64,000 bases of DNA, taken from assembly GCA_037178625.1 (NCBI GenBank), contig CM074143.1, positions 186,001-250,000 on the forward strand. Reading direction: 5' to 3'. The notes beneath the pieces are model-generated. The model was not told the origin of the DNA and ran no database searches. It was given only the letters and a program-made list of their open reading frames with translations. The DNA is from Skeletonema tropicum (lineage: Eukaryota; Bacillariophyta; Thalassiosirophyceae; Thalassiosirales; Thalassiosiraceae). Positions 23,697-34,656 of the stretch are shown here, in pieces (positions within the stretch are counted from its first letter, which is position 1; each line of letters opens with the position of its first letter). The position numbers were made by a program, and so were the translations under genes.

Positions 23697-25400
23697 TTCG
23701 ACAATTACTCAAAGCTCTCTAGCTCCCTCCTCTTACGACTCTACAGGGGAGACTATTATGATGGGAGGAAGAGTTTTTGCGACGTTGCAGAGTGGATACA
23801 ATCTATGTATGTACGTAAAGAGGTAAGATTATGCAATGCTTCTACTTCAACACTGAAGTTAAGTTGTTAAATAGTTTTTATCGTGTACTATACATCTCAG
23901 ATCTACCATGAGTAGAGTAAGTAGAGAGAGAGAAATTGCATGGAAGCTTTTACTATCCCTGCACTTCATCTTTGTTCATAAGCATTAACCCAAAATGATC
24001 TATGACATCATCTACCGAGCCCGAATCCTGCTCGTCAGCGACAAGAGATGCATCAAGAGTGACATCAAAGTCGAAGACGTCGCCATCAACGAGTTCTATC
24101 ATCAAGCCATCAAGTAATAGATGTGGGTGTAGCTCGAACGTAATCCTGGACTTTCTCACACAGGTAGTCGTCAACTGCTTTTGCTTCTGGGCTGACAGCG
24201 AGCCAGAGGACGATCCGTGATCAGACGAGTCGTCTTTCTCGTCTTGATCTTTATCACGGAGTTCTCTCATCCTTACTCTGTCATTTGAGTAGTAGAGAAA
24301 TGGGTCTTGAACTTTCAGGAAGGGATGGATTTCTGCAGTGGGACTGTTTAAGTCTTCAAGTAATAGATGCGGGTGTAGCTCGAACGCGATCCTGGACTTT
24401 CTCACACAGGTGGCCGTCGACTTCTCTTGGGCCGACAGCGAGCTAGAGGACGATCCGTGATCAGACGAGTCGTCTTTCACGTCTTGATCTTTATGACGGA
24501 GTTCTCTCATCCTTACTCTGTCATTTGAGTAGTAGAGAAACGGGTCTTGAACTTTCAGGATGGGATGGATTTCTTCAGTGGGGCTGTCGACATCTTGGGC
24601 GGTTTGTCGGCAGCAGTCGTCCTTGGTCTTGGCATAGGAGGAGGAAGCAGCGGAGCTTGGTTGTCGAGAGGCCTTCATCATGGTAGGTGTGCCCTGTATG
24701 TGATCAATCTATGTTGTAATTAATTTATGCAAGTCGGTTGCAGTATGTATTGTAATCGTAATTGAAGTGTCAATTTTCGTCGGCACTTTTGGGGAGTTGT
24801 AGCCATCTGCTCGATCTGAAATTGAAGTTGTCAGCAGTAAGATTGTAGTCGTAATTTAAGTGTAAATCTTCCAAACATCTGTCGGGTTCCTCGCAAAACA
24901 GACGGAAGTGCCATCTGTTGTGCTTGGAAGTAATACGCAAAAGTAAAAGATTTTATCGTGTGATAATGAAATCTAAACAATTGCGAACATATTCTTCACT
25001 TCCTCATTCTCTCTAGAGTATTTGCGTAGTACTTTTCAGCAAGAGTGGGATCAGGTGACTTGGAGTTATTATTATCGCTGATTCTCGCTCGGAATCGGAA
25101 TATTGTCAAGTATGTTATGTAAAGTGTCCTTGCGTGATTAAAGATCTGCCATCTGTCAAGTTCAGAACTTCGCCTATCCTCCCAGCTGTTTTGTCGGCTG
25201 CAGATTAGATTGCATGCATTAGCATGGCACAGCTCGTCGCACAAACTCATCAGTCTTCCATCATTGACACCACGCACTACCTCCGATCGTATCAATATCA
25301 GACTTCGACCGACATAAACTCAACCTCTAATTCGATCTCACTGATGCAAGACTGGAAATTGTTCCAAACTGTCGCCTTTTCGAATTCTTCCACAATTTCT
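22655..25400. repeat. Segmental duplication unit, copy 3
   Basis: It aligns with unit 4 about 3.0-3.5 kb downstream from TACATGACCCTCGATGTTTT to the CACAGCTCGTCGCACAAAC block. Relative to unit 4 it has extra DNA at about 22,805-23,095 and 23,220-23,465. A (TAA)n tract lies at 23666-23695. Confidence 0.75.
23953..24681 (-). CDS. MMKAS-family protein, copy 3 (two modules)
   Basis: 242 aa. The DPFLYYSND.VRM plus FELHPHLLL module occurs twice in tandem (about residues 35-115 and 116-200), followed by the common ASLVADEQDSGSVDDV end. The first module has HKDQDVKDD and the second DKDQDEKDD, so the modules differ slightly. An expansion from the one-module copies is the simplest reading. Function unknown. 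Confidence 0.6.
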   Translation of the reverse strand: MMKASRQPSSAASSSYAKTKDDCCRQTAQDVDSPTEEIHPILKVQDPFLYYSNDRVRMRELRHKDQDVKDDSSDHGSSSSSLSAQEKSTATCVRKSRIAFELHPHLLLEDLNSPTAEIHPFLKVQDPFLYYSNDRVRMRELRDKDQDEKDDSSDHGSSSGSLSAQKQKQLTTTCVRKSRITFELHPHLLLDGLMIELVDGDVFDFDVTLDASLVADEQDSGSVDDVIDHFGLMLMNKDEVQG

Positions 25401-25964
25401 CTATGTATCAATATAATTGACCCGTCGCCTTCTCTTCCCATGTCTCTGGTACATCAGTGTGTCAGGCATCTTGCGGCGCTCTGATCAGAAAGGCACCTAC
25501 CACCCTACTTAAAACTATCACGTCTCTAAAAAATATAATGCAAACCAAGGTATCTCCGAACACAGAAGAAGTGGTCATGTCGATGAGGATTGGTCTATTG
25601 AAGATAAATGTGAATGTGAGCCCGTTCATTCCCGGCGTCCGGTACGAGAAAAATGCTCTACCTTAATCTGATTAACTTTGTATCTACTTCGTTTTGTTCT
25701 TCAAGTGCTCATGAACGTGAGAGTCTTGATGGTTCTACAACGTCTTCTCTCTTATTTCTCTACACACACAATTGGTAGTAAGTCGGAATCGGAAGCAGAA
25801 GAAGATTGGAATCTTTGAGTTTGAGTGGTGAGCATTTGGAGCTATATAGTAGAGCAATAGATATCTAGCTAGACACGTTGTAGTCTTAGATTAAAAATGA
25901 ACAATAGGCTAACTCTCTAGAGAGGCCTAGAATATTAGAATTCTATTATTACCCTTCATCACTC

Positions 25965-25965
<1 letters not shown>

Positions 25966-26013
<48 letters not shown>

Positions 26014-26014
26014 C
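25966..26014. repeat. (AT)n microsatellite
   Basis: About 49 bp of almost pure alternating TA, broken once by a C near 26,001. Confidence 0.9.
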
Positions 26015-26164
26015 TTTCTCTCTCCTTCCCTGTGTCAATGAAGATGACGTACATACATTCTCCTTCAATAGCTTTCGTACATTATGGTAGTGTGATATGA
26101 GATATGAGTCTATTATTTAGAGCTAGCTTCACCAGATAGATTTAGTAGCCATGATGAGTAACTT

Positions 26165-28345
26165 TTGTTGTAACTGATTTTTTACATGACCCTCGATGTT
26201 TTAGTGAGAGCTCTCAAGTGGAATCCAAATGAAGCCACATACTGCTTTCAATTCGATCCTCCTTGTCACAAGAGGAAGAAAGTGCTACGCTTTAACATCT
26301 TGAATTTTGTTGCGCTTGACTAGAGAGCACAAGTAAATTCTTTCTTTTCTGCAAATGTAAACTCAGCTGCTATCGAAGTCGAAGGATGCATTGGGTTCGC
26401 ATGCGGGTGAGAGCGAAAGTCGATGTCAATATCGATGTACGGAAACAAGACGACTGCTACTGTGGTGGCTACTCTCTTCAGGTTTCTTTGCTAGGTAAAG
26501 ACGTGGGTTCCGTTGTAGGGCTATCTATGAGGAATGTGTTAGGCAAATAAGGCGATTCATCAACTTCCTGCCCGAGACGCTTAGTCTCATCACTTCTCAC
26601 TTGCAGGGTCCGAAGCTAGAGACATACATACATACATACATACATACATACCCCGAAACAAGGAAGAAATGTCTCCAAAGGGAACGTAATAATAATAATA
26701 ATAATAATAACTTCGACAATTACTCAAAGCTCTCTAGCTCCCTCCTCTTACGACTCTACAGGGGAGACTATTATGATGGGAGGAAGAGTTTTTGCGACGT
26801 TGCAGAGTGGATACAATCTATGTACGTGAAGAGGTAAGATTATGCAATGCTTCTAAACACTGAAGTTAAGTTGTTAAATAGTTTTTATCGTGTACTATAC
26901 ATCTCAAATCTACCATGAGTAGAGTAAGTAGAGAGAGAGAAATTGCATGGAAGCTTTTACTATCCCTGCACTTCTTCTATGTTCATAAGCATTAGCCCAA
27001 AATGATCTATGACATCATCTACCGAGCCCGAACCCTGCTCGTCAGCGACAAGAGATGCATCAAGAGTGACATCAAAGTCGAAGACGTCGTCATCAACGAG
27101 TTCTATCATCAAGTCATCAAGTAATAGATGTGGGTGTAGCTCGAACGTAATCCTGGACTTTCTCACACAGGTAGTCGTCGACTGCTCTTGGGCTGACAGC
27201 GAGCTAGAGGACGATCCGTGATCAGACGAGTCGTCTTTCACGTCTTGATCTTTATCACGGAGTTCTCTCATCCTTACTCTGTCATTTGAGTAGTAGAGAA
27301 ATGGGTCTTGAACTTTCAGGATGGGATGGATTTCTGCAGTGGGACTGTTTAAGTCTTCAAGTAATAGATGCGGGTGTAGCTCGAACGCGATCCTTGACTT
27401 TCTCACACAGGTGGCCGTCGACTGCTCTTGGGCTGACAGCGAGCTAGAGGACGATCCGTGATCAAACGAGTCGTCTTTCACGTCTTGATCTTTATGACGG
27501 AGTTCTCTCATCCTTACTCTGTCATTTGAGTAGTAGAGAAACGGGTCTTGAACTTTCAGGATGGGATGGATTTCTTCAGTGGGGCTGTCGACATCTTGGG
27601 CGGTTTGTCGGCAGCAGTCGTCCTTGGTCTTGGCATAGGAGGAGGAAGCAGCGGAGCTTGGTTTATGAGAGGCCTTCATCATGGTAGGTGTGCCCTGTAC
27701 TTATGTGATCAATCTATGTTGTAATTAATTTATGCAAGTCGGTTGCAGTATGTATTGTAATCGTAATTGAAGTGTCAATTTTCGTCGGCACTTTTGGGGA
27801 GTTGTATCCATCTGCTCGAGCTGAAGCGCATTGTAGGAATTAAGTACGTGACGTGTTGTGTTCATGTCTTCTGAAGAATTGTAATCGTAATTTAAGTGAA
27901 ATCTTCCGAACACCTGTCGGGTTCCTCGCAAAACAGATTGAAGTGCCACATAAGTAATACGCAAAAGTAAAAGATTTTATCGTGTGATAATTAAATCTAT
28001 CTATTTTGCGTACATATCGCACTTTCTCTTTCTCTCTAGAGTATTTGCATAGTATTGTTTAACAGATGACTCGAAGTTATTTTATCGCTGATTCTCGCTC
28101 GGAATACTGTCCTTGACTCAACATTGCATATGGATGGTCAGGCCTCTCTCTCTCTGTTTTGTCGTGGCTGCAGATTGCATGGCACAGCTCGTCGCACAAA
28201 CTCATCAGTCTTCCATCATTGACACCACGCACTACTTCCAATCGTATCAATACCATTATTCCTGTTTAAATTCAAATGACTTCGACTGACATCTCAACCT
28301 CAAATTCAATTGCCACCTACCTCGCCTTTTCGTATTCTTCCACAA
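26165..28345. repeat. Segmental duplication unit, copy 4
   Basis: Same order of blocks as unit 3, from TTTTTTACATGACCCTCGAT through the MMKAS gene to CACAGCTCGTCGCACAAAC near 28,190. The genes of units 3 and 4 are offset by 3,007 bp, indicating a recent tandem duplication. It contains (CATA)n at 26621-26651 and (TAA)n at 26687-26710. Confidence 0.75.
26960..27682 (-). CDS. MMKAS-family protein, copy 4 (two modules)
   Basis: 240 aa, near-identical to copy 3, with MMKASHKPSSAASSSYAKTK at the N-terminus and both modules intact. The linker SAQEQSTTTCVRKSRI lacks the KQKQ insertion of copy 3, so the copies have diverged or exchanged sequence by module. Function unknown. Confidence 0.6.
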   Translation of the reverse strand: MMKASHKPSSAASSSYAKTKDDCCRQTAQDVDSPTEEIHPILKVQDPFLYYSNDRVRMRELRHKDQDVKDDSFDHGSSSSSLSAQEQSTATCVRKSRIAFELHPHLLLEDLNSPTAEIHPILKVQDPFLYYSNDRVRMRELRDKDQDVKDDSSDHGSSSSSLSAQEQSTTTCVRKSRITFELHPHLLLDDLMIELVDDDVFDFDVTLDASLVADEQGSGSVDDVIDHFGLMLMNIEEVQG

Positions 28346-28526
28346 TTCATCAAGCCATCACGGACGATATAACAGACGGTTTTGCAGCCCAGTCTCTTAC
28401 GCGAATTATTGTGGTCGCCGTCGCGTCGTTCCTTCTAAGACCTCGAGCTACGAAAGTTCAAGTAAGTATTTTGTAGGGGCAACGAATCTCTGGTACGGAA
28501 GATTAGGTCGGCAAAATGAACAGAGA

Positions 28527-30513
28527 TAGGGGGGGGCAAACCCTTGTGTTTTTGGCAGTCACGAGTTGAGCGCGCCAATATTTTTTTGTCAAACTTTTTG
28601 ACCATGGCCAAAATTGGCCATCGCCAGATTGGAGTAAGAAATAGGACCCTTTGGCAGCTTATTCTCTGTTATTACTTGTTTTCATGCTATGAAAGTGTTG
28701 GGGCGCATAGACGGGGGTATGGTCTATGCGCCCCAAGAGTTTGGTGGTCCAAAGTGCTAACCCGGTGGAGATTTTGCTGCCAAACCAGCCAATCTTGTCG
28801 ACAAAACTCCGATTTCAACGCATGCATCATCGTCACGACGCTGTTAATGGACAACCAACACGGTTCATACCAAGAATATTCACATCCGTCGATAGTATAG
28901 ACCTAGGAGGATGCTCTGGTGCCTCGGTGGTCACTTCAATTGACAGCAACGTCCTCGTCGGCGACATACCAGCCATGTCACGACCAGCCGAACCGGCTCA
29001 AAATCCAGGTGGAGAATCACAGTATTGGAATGAACAATAAACATACATCAATCAACCATACAATAAACACCTTATATGGGTAATTGGCGTCTGATGATAG
29101 CTTGGTTTGGTGGATTTAATAAAGTGGGGTCATGATAATCAATTATACCATTCAAAATTTTGAGACATAAGCTCAGCTCAGAAAGCTCCTGATGGCATAA
29201 TATGGATGCCAAGGGCATGTCATAACCCAAACAACAGCATCAATCGATGGTATTGATCATGTTGGATGTTCCAGTCGATCAGTGTCTGATATGAACGACG
29301 ATAACTGCTCAATCATCTCGTTCTACCGGTAGGACGACAAATAATTATACAACAAAATCACTGCGCTCTTTTTCATTTTATGAAAGTGGAGGTCATTCAA
29401 AGCATTTAAATATAAACAACACCTTCCAATATACTCTGACAAGAGCAGGTCAACTTTATATGCTATATGTAACAAAACAGGATATGATATGTGCAATCTA
29501 AGCCTATCACAGAGCATGATACAAAACTCAACACATGGGGCTATACGATGCCAATGTCGGATAATACGACGACTGGAAGCCCCATTCAACCATACAAGAC
29601 CCTTCTATTGATTACTATCATTGATGTTGCGCAGCAGTTGGGGTTGAATAAGTCGTAAAGTGGTCGCTATATGCCCAAAACGCAAAAAATCAATAATTTT
29701 GATGGCTCAAATTTCACCACACATGAGTATATATTAGATAGAACCAGAATACCACAGCAATACCACGATGCGCAAACGTTGCTACAATATACTTGAAACA
29801 ATATCGCGGTGTATTGGGGTTTGTAAATGCTGAGGTAATTTAGATATTGTAGAATATGATACCAAAATTGAGTTGTCGATGGTCGAGACGATCGGCACCG
29901 GTGACACAATAAAACTCGGCTGTCTTCGTCCAAACCCACCGAAAGAGTCGCCCAAATTCATCTCGAAGGTTATACAAAGGAAGGGGACCGCTGGTTTGGT
30001 GCCTAAATGTTTGAAACAGGTCGTGATATCGATTATTCATCATCTGGGCGGAAGTCGAGCGGCTCAAAATGTCTGTTTTTGATATGTGATCGGAAGACAA
30101 ACAGTTTGGAGCTGCTGATAAAAGCACAAAATGGCCAACCATACCATATACGATGATATGGGTGTCTCTATTATTGATGGAGTTACGTATAATGCTGTGT
30201 AGGAGGTCTATACTGTCAAATCCGCCATGGTCGGCATGTTGGCCTAAAAGAGTAGATGGTGTTTGGCGATATGTACTAATTCCGACTGTTTCGCTAACAG
30301 GATGGCGCCATATTTGACTCGACTCGCCTCCAAATTCAATCCCACGATGGCCAAAAGTGCACCTATACGGAGGCTGATATCCACACAAGACAAAGAGATA
30401 ACACCACCAAACTTTGGATATATCTATATTGGATGTATATGAATTCATGTATGCAATAACATTTGGTGTAGAACTTATTTGAAAATTCATCAAACCGGGC
30501 TCGCTCCCCCCTA
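28527..30513 (+). mobile_element. TIR element with 7-bp duplication ACAGAGA (decayed copy of the 51,811 family)
   Basis: The left end TAGGGGGGGGCAAACCC and right end GGGCTCGCTCCCCCCTA are near-perfect TIRs, flanked by ACAGAGA at 28520-28526 and 30514-30520. The first 270 bp match the inverted right end of the 51,811-54,599 element, including the palindrome at 28698-28736 and the TAAGAAATAGGACCCTTTGG block. The last 250 bp match that element's left end. The 1,987-bp copy keeps traces of the start of the protein gene (AKPANLVDKTPI in a shifted frame) but no intact frame. Confidence 0.85.
28698..28736. repeat. Subterminal palindrome of the 7-bp-duplication family
   Basis: Perfect 15-nt arms TTGGGGCGCATAGAC and GTCTATGCGCCCCAA around a 9-nt loop; an identical palindrome lies at 54390-54428. 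Confidence 0.9.
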
Positions 30514-30911
30514 ACAGAGAGGCAGCGGTGACGGTAAGGCTATTCCGAGCGCAGGGACCGGTTGAGACGCAAGCGCAAATGTGCAATTTGTTGGAATTAT
30601 TCCTACCTTTAAAAGGAGCTTGAATTCTCTGGTACTCAAATTGGAATTGAAGTTGAAAGATCGGCAAGGTGAGTTCTGATGCAAAAACGAACTAAGTATT
30701 GTACACCAAGGCAGAATGCAACTCATTTCCTCCAATGCCAAGCTCGCCCCTAGATGGCTAATCAGTATTTGTATTGGACGTACTTTCAAATTTCTGTTAT
30801 ATCCTCCAAGGCCAAGCTCGTGTAAGAGAATTCAGCTCCCGACGAAGAAGATGACGGCTTCTAGAATAGTATTTTTCATCCACTCGCACCGGCCTGTGTG
30901 TTCGAGGTTAA
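30514..30911. other. No supported gene
   Basis: Unique-looking sequence between the TIR element and the interrupted coding frame; I see nothing definable. Confidence 0.3.
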
Positions 30912-31038
30912 AGACTTGCAGATGTCGATGCGCGCGTAGGTGTAGGAAAAGGCGGACCACGATCCCTCTTTAAGTTTGAGATGGGTGAGCATATTGCACT
31001 TGCTTCGTTAGCCGACACAAGAAAGGCCGTATTGAGAG

Positions 31039-31497
31039 TGTTGATGTATGCATTTCGTACGGGATATTTTAGATATTGAATAGAGAAGGGATCTCTATTT
31101 CGGGATATGTGTCTCAATCTTTTTTGGATGAGAACTTCAAGATTAGAACACGTCGACTTTCGACGACCTTCACCAACGCGCTTTTTTGATCATGGCGCTC
31201 ACAGTCGAAGAAATAAAAATAAACAATAACACCATGTAGTAAGTAGACGCCTATGGCGGATCTTTCTCTCAGTAATACTTCGGGAATCGAGTAGGAATAG
31301 CCGTGCCTTAGTGCACCAGTTTCCGGCTAATTTGGGCTTTAGGAATCTTATCCCCAGCAACGTTGTCTCTCCCAACCTACGACACCAGATCGGGTGAAAC
31401 CTCTCGCCACCGGCCACGTTCACTTCTTCAGGATCGTCCATTGTCCGCGGAGCCTTGCAGCTTGTATGGCATTCGACAGATTATTGCTTACTTTAGA
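31039..31497 (+). repeat. 5' LTR of the Copia element
   Basis: Starts TGTTGATGTATGC and ends near TTACTTTAGA; the right boundary is uncertain by 2 bp because of a GA repeat. Confidence 0.85.
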
Positions 31498-31715
31498 GAT
31501 TTCCATGTCTCGCTGCTCAGACGACTGGCTTCAGATTTACCGAATTAATAATCTGTCACCGCACGACTGTTCTAGCAGTTAGAGATCACCCAACTCTCCC
31601 TGATGTAAGTGGACTCCGCTATTCATACATAGCGAAATTTCCTTTCATACCAAGTGGGTACCCGTGATACCTGATCAAAGACAGGACAACATCTTTGTCT
31701 GACGCCGATATCAAC

Positions 31716-33020
31716 ATGCAAGAGGATTTTTCTTCCCGAGGCGATATTAATGCCAATGGTGTTTTCGTGGACGCTTCCTTAGAGACCAGCGATGGTAGTC
31801 GGGACGCTAATATGGAATCTGATGTATTTCGCAGAGGACGATGGCGGAGACCCTTATCCTATTTAAAAGGGATATTCAGTAGCAATCCTGTCCCTACTGA
31901 AAGGATTGTTTCAATGGTTATGGAGGATCATATTCTACAGAGAGAGTATGATAGTGGATTAACTATCGATCGATGTGTTACGTACCAAGCTTCAGCTGCA
32001 TTATCCGCTGAAATAGCTGGTTTGATTGATGGTGGTGCCAATGGTGGACTTGCTAATCCGAAGGAGATGAGATTGATTTCCTACTGCTACCCGCCGAGGC
32101 ATGTCAACATCACTGGTGTTGGGGATTTGAATATTCCGCAGCTTAAGATTGGGACCTACGCTGCCAAGGTGCAATTGAGTGATGGCAACTTTGTCCTCAT
32201 GATGTTTCACGAGTATGGGGAGTTACAGAATGGAAAAACTATCCATTCCAAGATCCAACTTGCCGACAATGGGTGCACCATTCATGATGAGTCGGAACTT
32301 CTAGGAGGGAAGCAATGCCTGACTACACTTGAGGGACACGAAGTACCACTTGACTTTGAGAATGGCTTACCTTACATCAAGATGCAGTACCCGGATGATG
32401 ATGACTTACTTCTTCCTACCGTCAGCATGACTAGTGACCTTCCTTGGGATCCATCTCGCTACGATACGAACAAGTCTTCCAAGGTTCCTTTGATCGATCC
32501 TCAAGAAAGTCCCTACCTATCGGTTCCTGTTCATCCTAATGCCAACCTCTATCACGATATGCTGAGCGGAAAGGCAGTCACTGCAGTTCTTCACTTTCTC
32601 AATCAGACACCCATTGATTGGTTCTCAAGGAAACAATCCACAGTTGAAACTGCCACCTTTGGTTCTGAGAATGTTGCAGCTAGGACAGCGATTGAACAAT
32701 TGAAAGACTTGAAGTATACTCTTCTATATCTTGGAGTACCTATGGTTGATCGATCGATTCTTATCGGTGATAACAAGACCGTTGTTGACTCAACTAATCA
32801 ACCACATTCTAGACTTGCGAAGAGACATTTAATGTTGTCCTATCACTTTGTTCGAGAGGCAATTGCTACGGGAAACTACGCATTTGTTTGGTTGAATGGT
32901 AAGCACAATCCTGCAGACATTTTAAGCAAGCATTGGGGTATGCAAGCTGTTTGGCAAGTTCTTCAACCTTTACTTTTCTGGCATGGAGATACTTTAGATT
33001 GTCCGGAGAAGTTGACTTAG
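31716..33020 (+). CDS. Copia-type protease-RNase H polyprotein remnant
   Basis: 434 aa from the first ATG at 31716 (MQEDFSSRG); the frame is open from 31695. An aspartic-protease-like motif DGGANGG lies near residue 106, where DGG replaces the usual D(S/T)G, and the following region (GKTIHSKIQLADNG, GLPYIKMQYPDDDD) is the spacer seen in diatom Copia polyproteins. It then runs directly into the RNase H end: QSTVETATFGSE, GDNKTVVDST, HNPADILSKHWG. The whole integrase and reverse transcriptase part is absent, yet the frame is maintained across the junction near 32,510-32,550. No gag-like zinc knuckle is seen. It cannot replicate on its own and would need a full-length relative. Confidence 0.85.
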   Translation: MQEDFSSRGDINANGVFVDASLETSDGSRDANMESDVFRRGRWRRPLSYLKGIFSSNPVPTERIVSMVMEDHILQREYDSGLTIDRCVTYQASAALSAEIAGLIDGGANGGLANPKEMRLISYCYPPRHVNITGVGDLNIPQLKIGTYAAKVQLSDGNFVLMMFHEYGELQNGKTIHSKIQLADNGCTIHDESELLGGKQCLTTLEGHEVPLDFENGLPYIKMQYPDDDDLLLPTVSMTSDLPWDPSRYDTNKSSKVPLIDPQESPYLSVPVHPNANLYHDMLSGKAVTAVLHFLNQTPIDWFSRKQSTVETATFGSENVAARTAIEQLKDLKYTLLYLGVPMVDRSILIGDNKTVVDSTNQPHSRLAKRHLMLSYHFVREAIATGNYAFVWLNGKHNPADILSKHWGMQAVWQVLQPLLFWHGDTLDCPEKLT

Positions 33021-33042
33021 AAGATACTCAATGATAGGGGAG

Positions 33043-33507
33043 TGTTGATGTATGCATTTCGTACGGGATATTTTAGATATTGAATAGAGAAGGGATCTCT
33101 ATTTCGGGATATGTGTCTCAATCTTTTTTGGATGAGAACTTCAAGATTAGAACACGTCGACTTTCGACGACCTTCACCAACGCGCTTTTTTGATCATGGC
33201 GCTCACAGTCGAAGAAATAAAAATAAACAATAACACCGTGTAGTAAGTAGACGCCTATGGCGGATCTTTCTCTCAGTAATACTTCGGGAATCGAGTAGGA
33301 ATAGCCGTGCCTTAGTGCACCAGTTTCCGGCTAATTTGGGCTTTAGGAATCTTATCCCCAGCAACGTTGTCTCTCCCAACCTACGACACCAGATCGGGTG
33401 AAACCTCTCGCCACCGGCCACGTTCACTTCTTCAGGATCGTCCATTGCCATTGTCCGCGGAGCCTTGCAGCTTGTATGGCATTCGACAGATTATTGCTTA
33501 CTTTAGA
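33043..33507 (+). repeat. 3' LTR of the Copia element
   Basis: Same sequence as the 5' LTR apart from one substitution and a 6-bp duplication, and directly preceded by the purine tract. Confidence 0.85.
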
Positions 33508-34166
33508 GAGAGCGACGATGTTTGGTAGGCTTCACCAGGATTTCATTATTGAAGAATATAATATTGCAGCCAATCTTTTCTCTAGAGTCATGTATATATT
33601 TACTCTGGACAATAACAATTTTAACTGAGGCATTGGGCAATTTCGAATCAATACTATTACTATTATCTACCTTCTCATGTTACGGTGTACATCACATTGA
33701 GCTTTTGTACATCATCAATCATCCATCTTCGAGCTGTTCTCATCGGCCCTCGGGGCCCCGGGTCGAAACAAGCGCAGTGAAGTGTCGATAACGGGGCCGG
33801 GAGGTGCCCAACCCCTTATGGTCACAAATTCTCCATTTTTTTCCAAACTTTTTTCTACAGGGATCTTGGTAGGAATCAGTATAGTAGCTATTTAGTGAGA
33901 AAGTTTACCTGCTGGACACGTAGAGGCTCTGTAGACCATACCGCTGTAGGATTTGTACTTGTTCCTACGTAGAAAGCGAGAAGTACCTGGCTTAAAGGTG
34001 CTTTTTACAGAAATTGATTGGCTATATCTGTCGAGGATACCGTCATTTGCAGAAAGAAATACAGGTACATTGTCATTATAGGTGACATGTTTCTTCATCA
34101 CGAGAAATATTCTCCCTTTGTTGTATCCTTTATTGATTGTCGTTAATTTGTCATGTTGCCGCGATT

Positions 34167-34656
34167 GAAAATAAATTTGTCTTCAAGACAAATTTATTTT
34201 CCATGCAAGTTGTGAATATTGCATTGGAAAAGAACTTCTCTCCAGGGATGATATACCTGAACTGACCAAGCTGTCGCAAATGGTGTGGCAAACAGGACTG
34301 TCTAAGGAGTGTTTCTGTAAGTCCATTATGTTGCCAAGTGTCACTAACACGATTATGTCATCAAGTTCCTGTGATTTATGTTTCGGAATGAAACGAAGCT
34401 TCGTCTCGCGATGACCGTCTACCAAATTTTGTTCAGCGACCATACTTTGCTTCTTGATCTCCTTCAGAGGTATGCCTTTGTGTTGGACTTGCTTGACACA
34501 TAGGACTTTTTGAAGCCAGGTTGTCACAAAGAATATTATATGTTTTAACGATATATTCGGAGCTGGAAGTAACATTGGGAAAAGACCAAAAATGTCAGCG
34601 ATGAAGTGAAGTATCGGACCTCAAAATATTTTTGTCGTGAGGACAAATTTATTTTC
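34167..34656. repeat. Small inverted-repeat segment with terminal palindrome
   Basis: 34167-34201 is a perfect 35-nt palindrome (17-nt arms GAAAATAAATTTGTCTT). The half-site GGACAAATTTATTTTC recurs at 34641-34656, so the 490-bp segment is bounded by inverted copies. This may be a small nested element. Confidence 0.5.

Larger units (their letters stand above)
31039..33507 (+). mobile_element. Internally deleted Copia LTR retrotransposon
   Basis: Two LTRs of about 460 bp enclose only about 1.55 kb. The element is flanked by GAGAG (31034-31038 and 33508-33512). A polypurine tract (GATAGGGGAG) sits directly before the 3' LTR. The LTRs differ by one substitution (near 31,232, CACCATG versus CACCGTG) and one 6-bp duplication (CCATTG), so the insertion is young. 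Integrase and reverse transcriptase are missing; protease-like and RNase H regions remain in one frame. Confidence 0.9.
30912..33628 (+). pseudogene. Coding fragment interrupted by the Copia element
   Basis: The frame 30912-31038 (with ATG at 30981, MGEHIALASLADTRKAVLR) resumes after the Copia element at 33513 (MFGRLHQDFIIEEYNIAA) if one GAGAG target copy is removed. The IALAS...R.A...G helix resembles the C-terminus of the family at 15,981-16,681 (LIALASFSQTWSAAMRAHKL), so this may be another member; that is tentative. The frame upstream of 30912 has a stop. Confidence 0.4.

Noticed and set aside
23467..23712. Minus-strand frame with a poly-Tyr run
   Set aside because: The Tyr run is the (TAA)n microsatellite read in frame.
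26621..26651. CRISPR-like or satellite array
   Set aside because: It is a simple (CATA)n microsatellite with no spacers.
29840..30667. 275-codon open frame on the minus strand
   Set aside because: It runs through the right TIR of the 28,527-30,513 element and its target duplication, and its translation has no coherent composition; it is a chance frame in element DNA.
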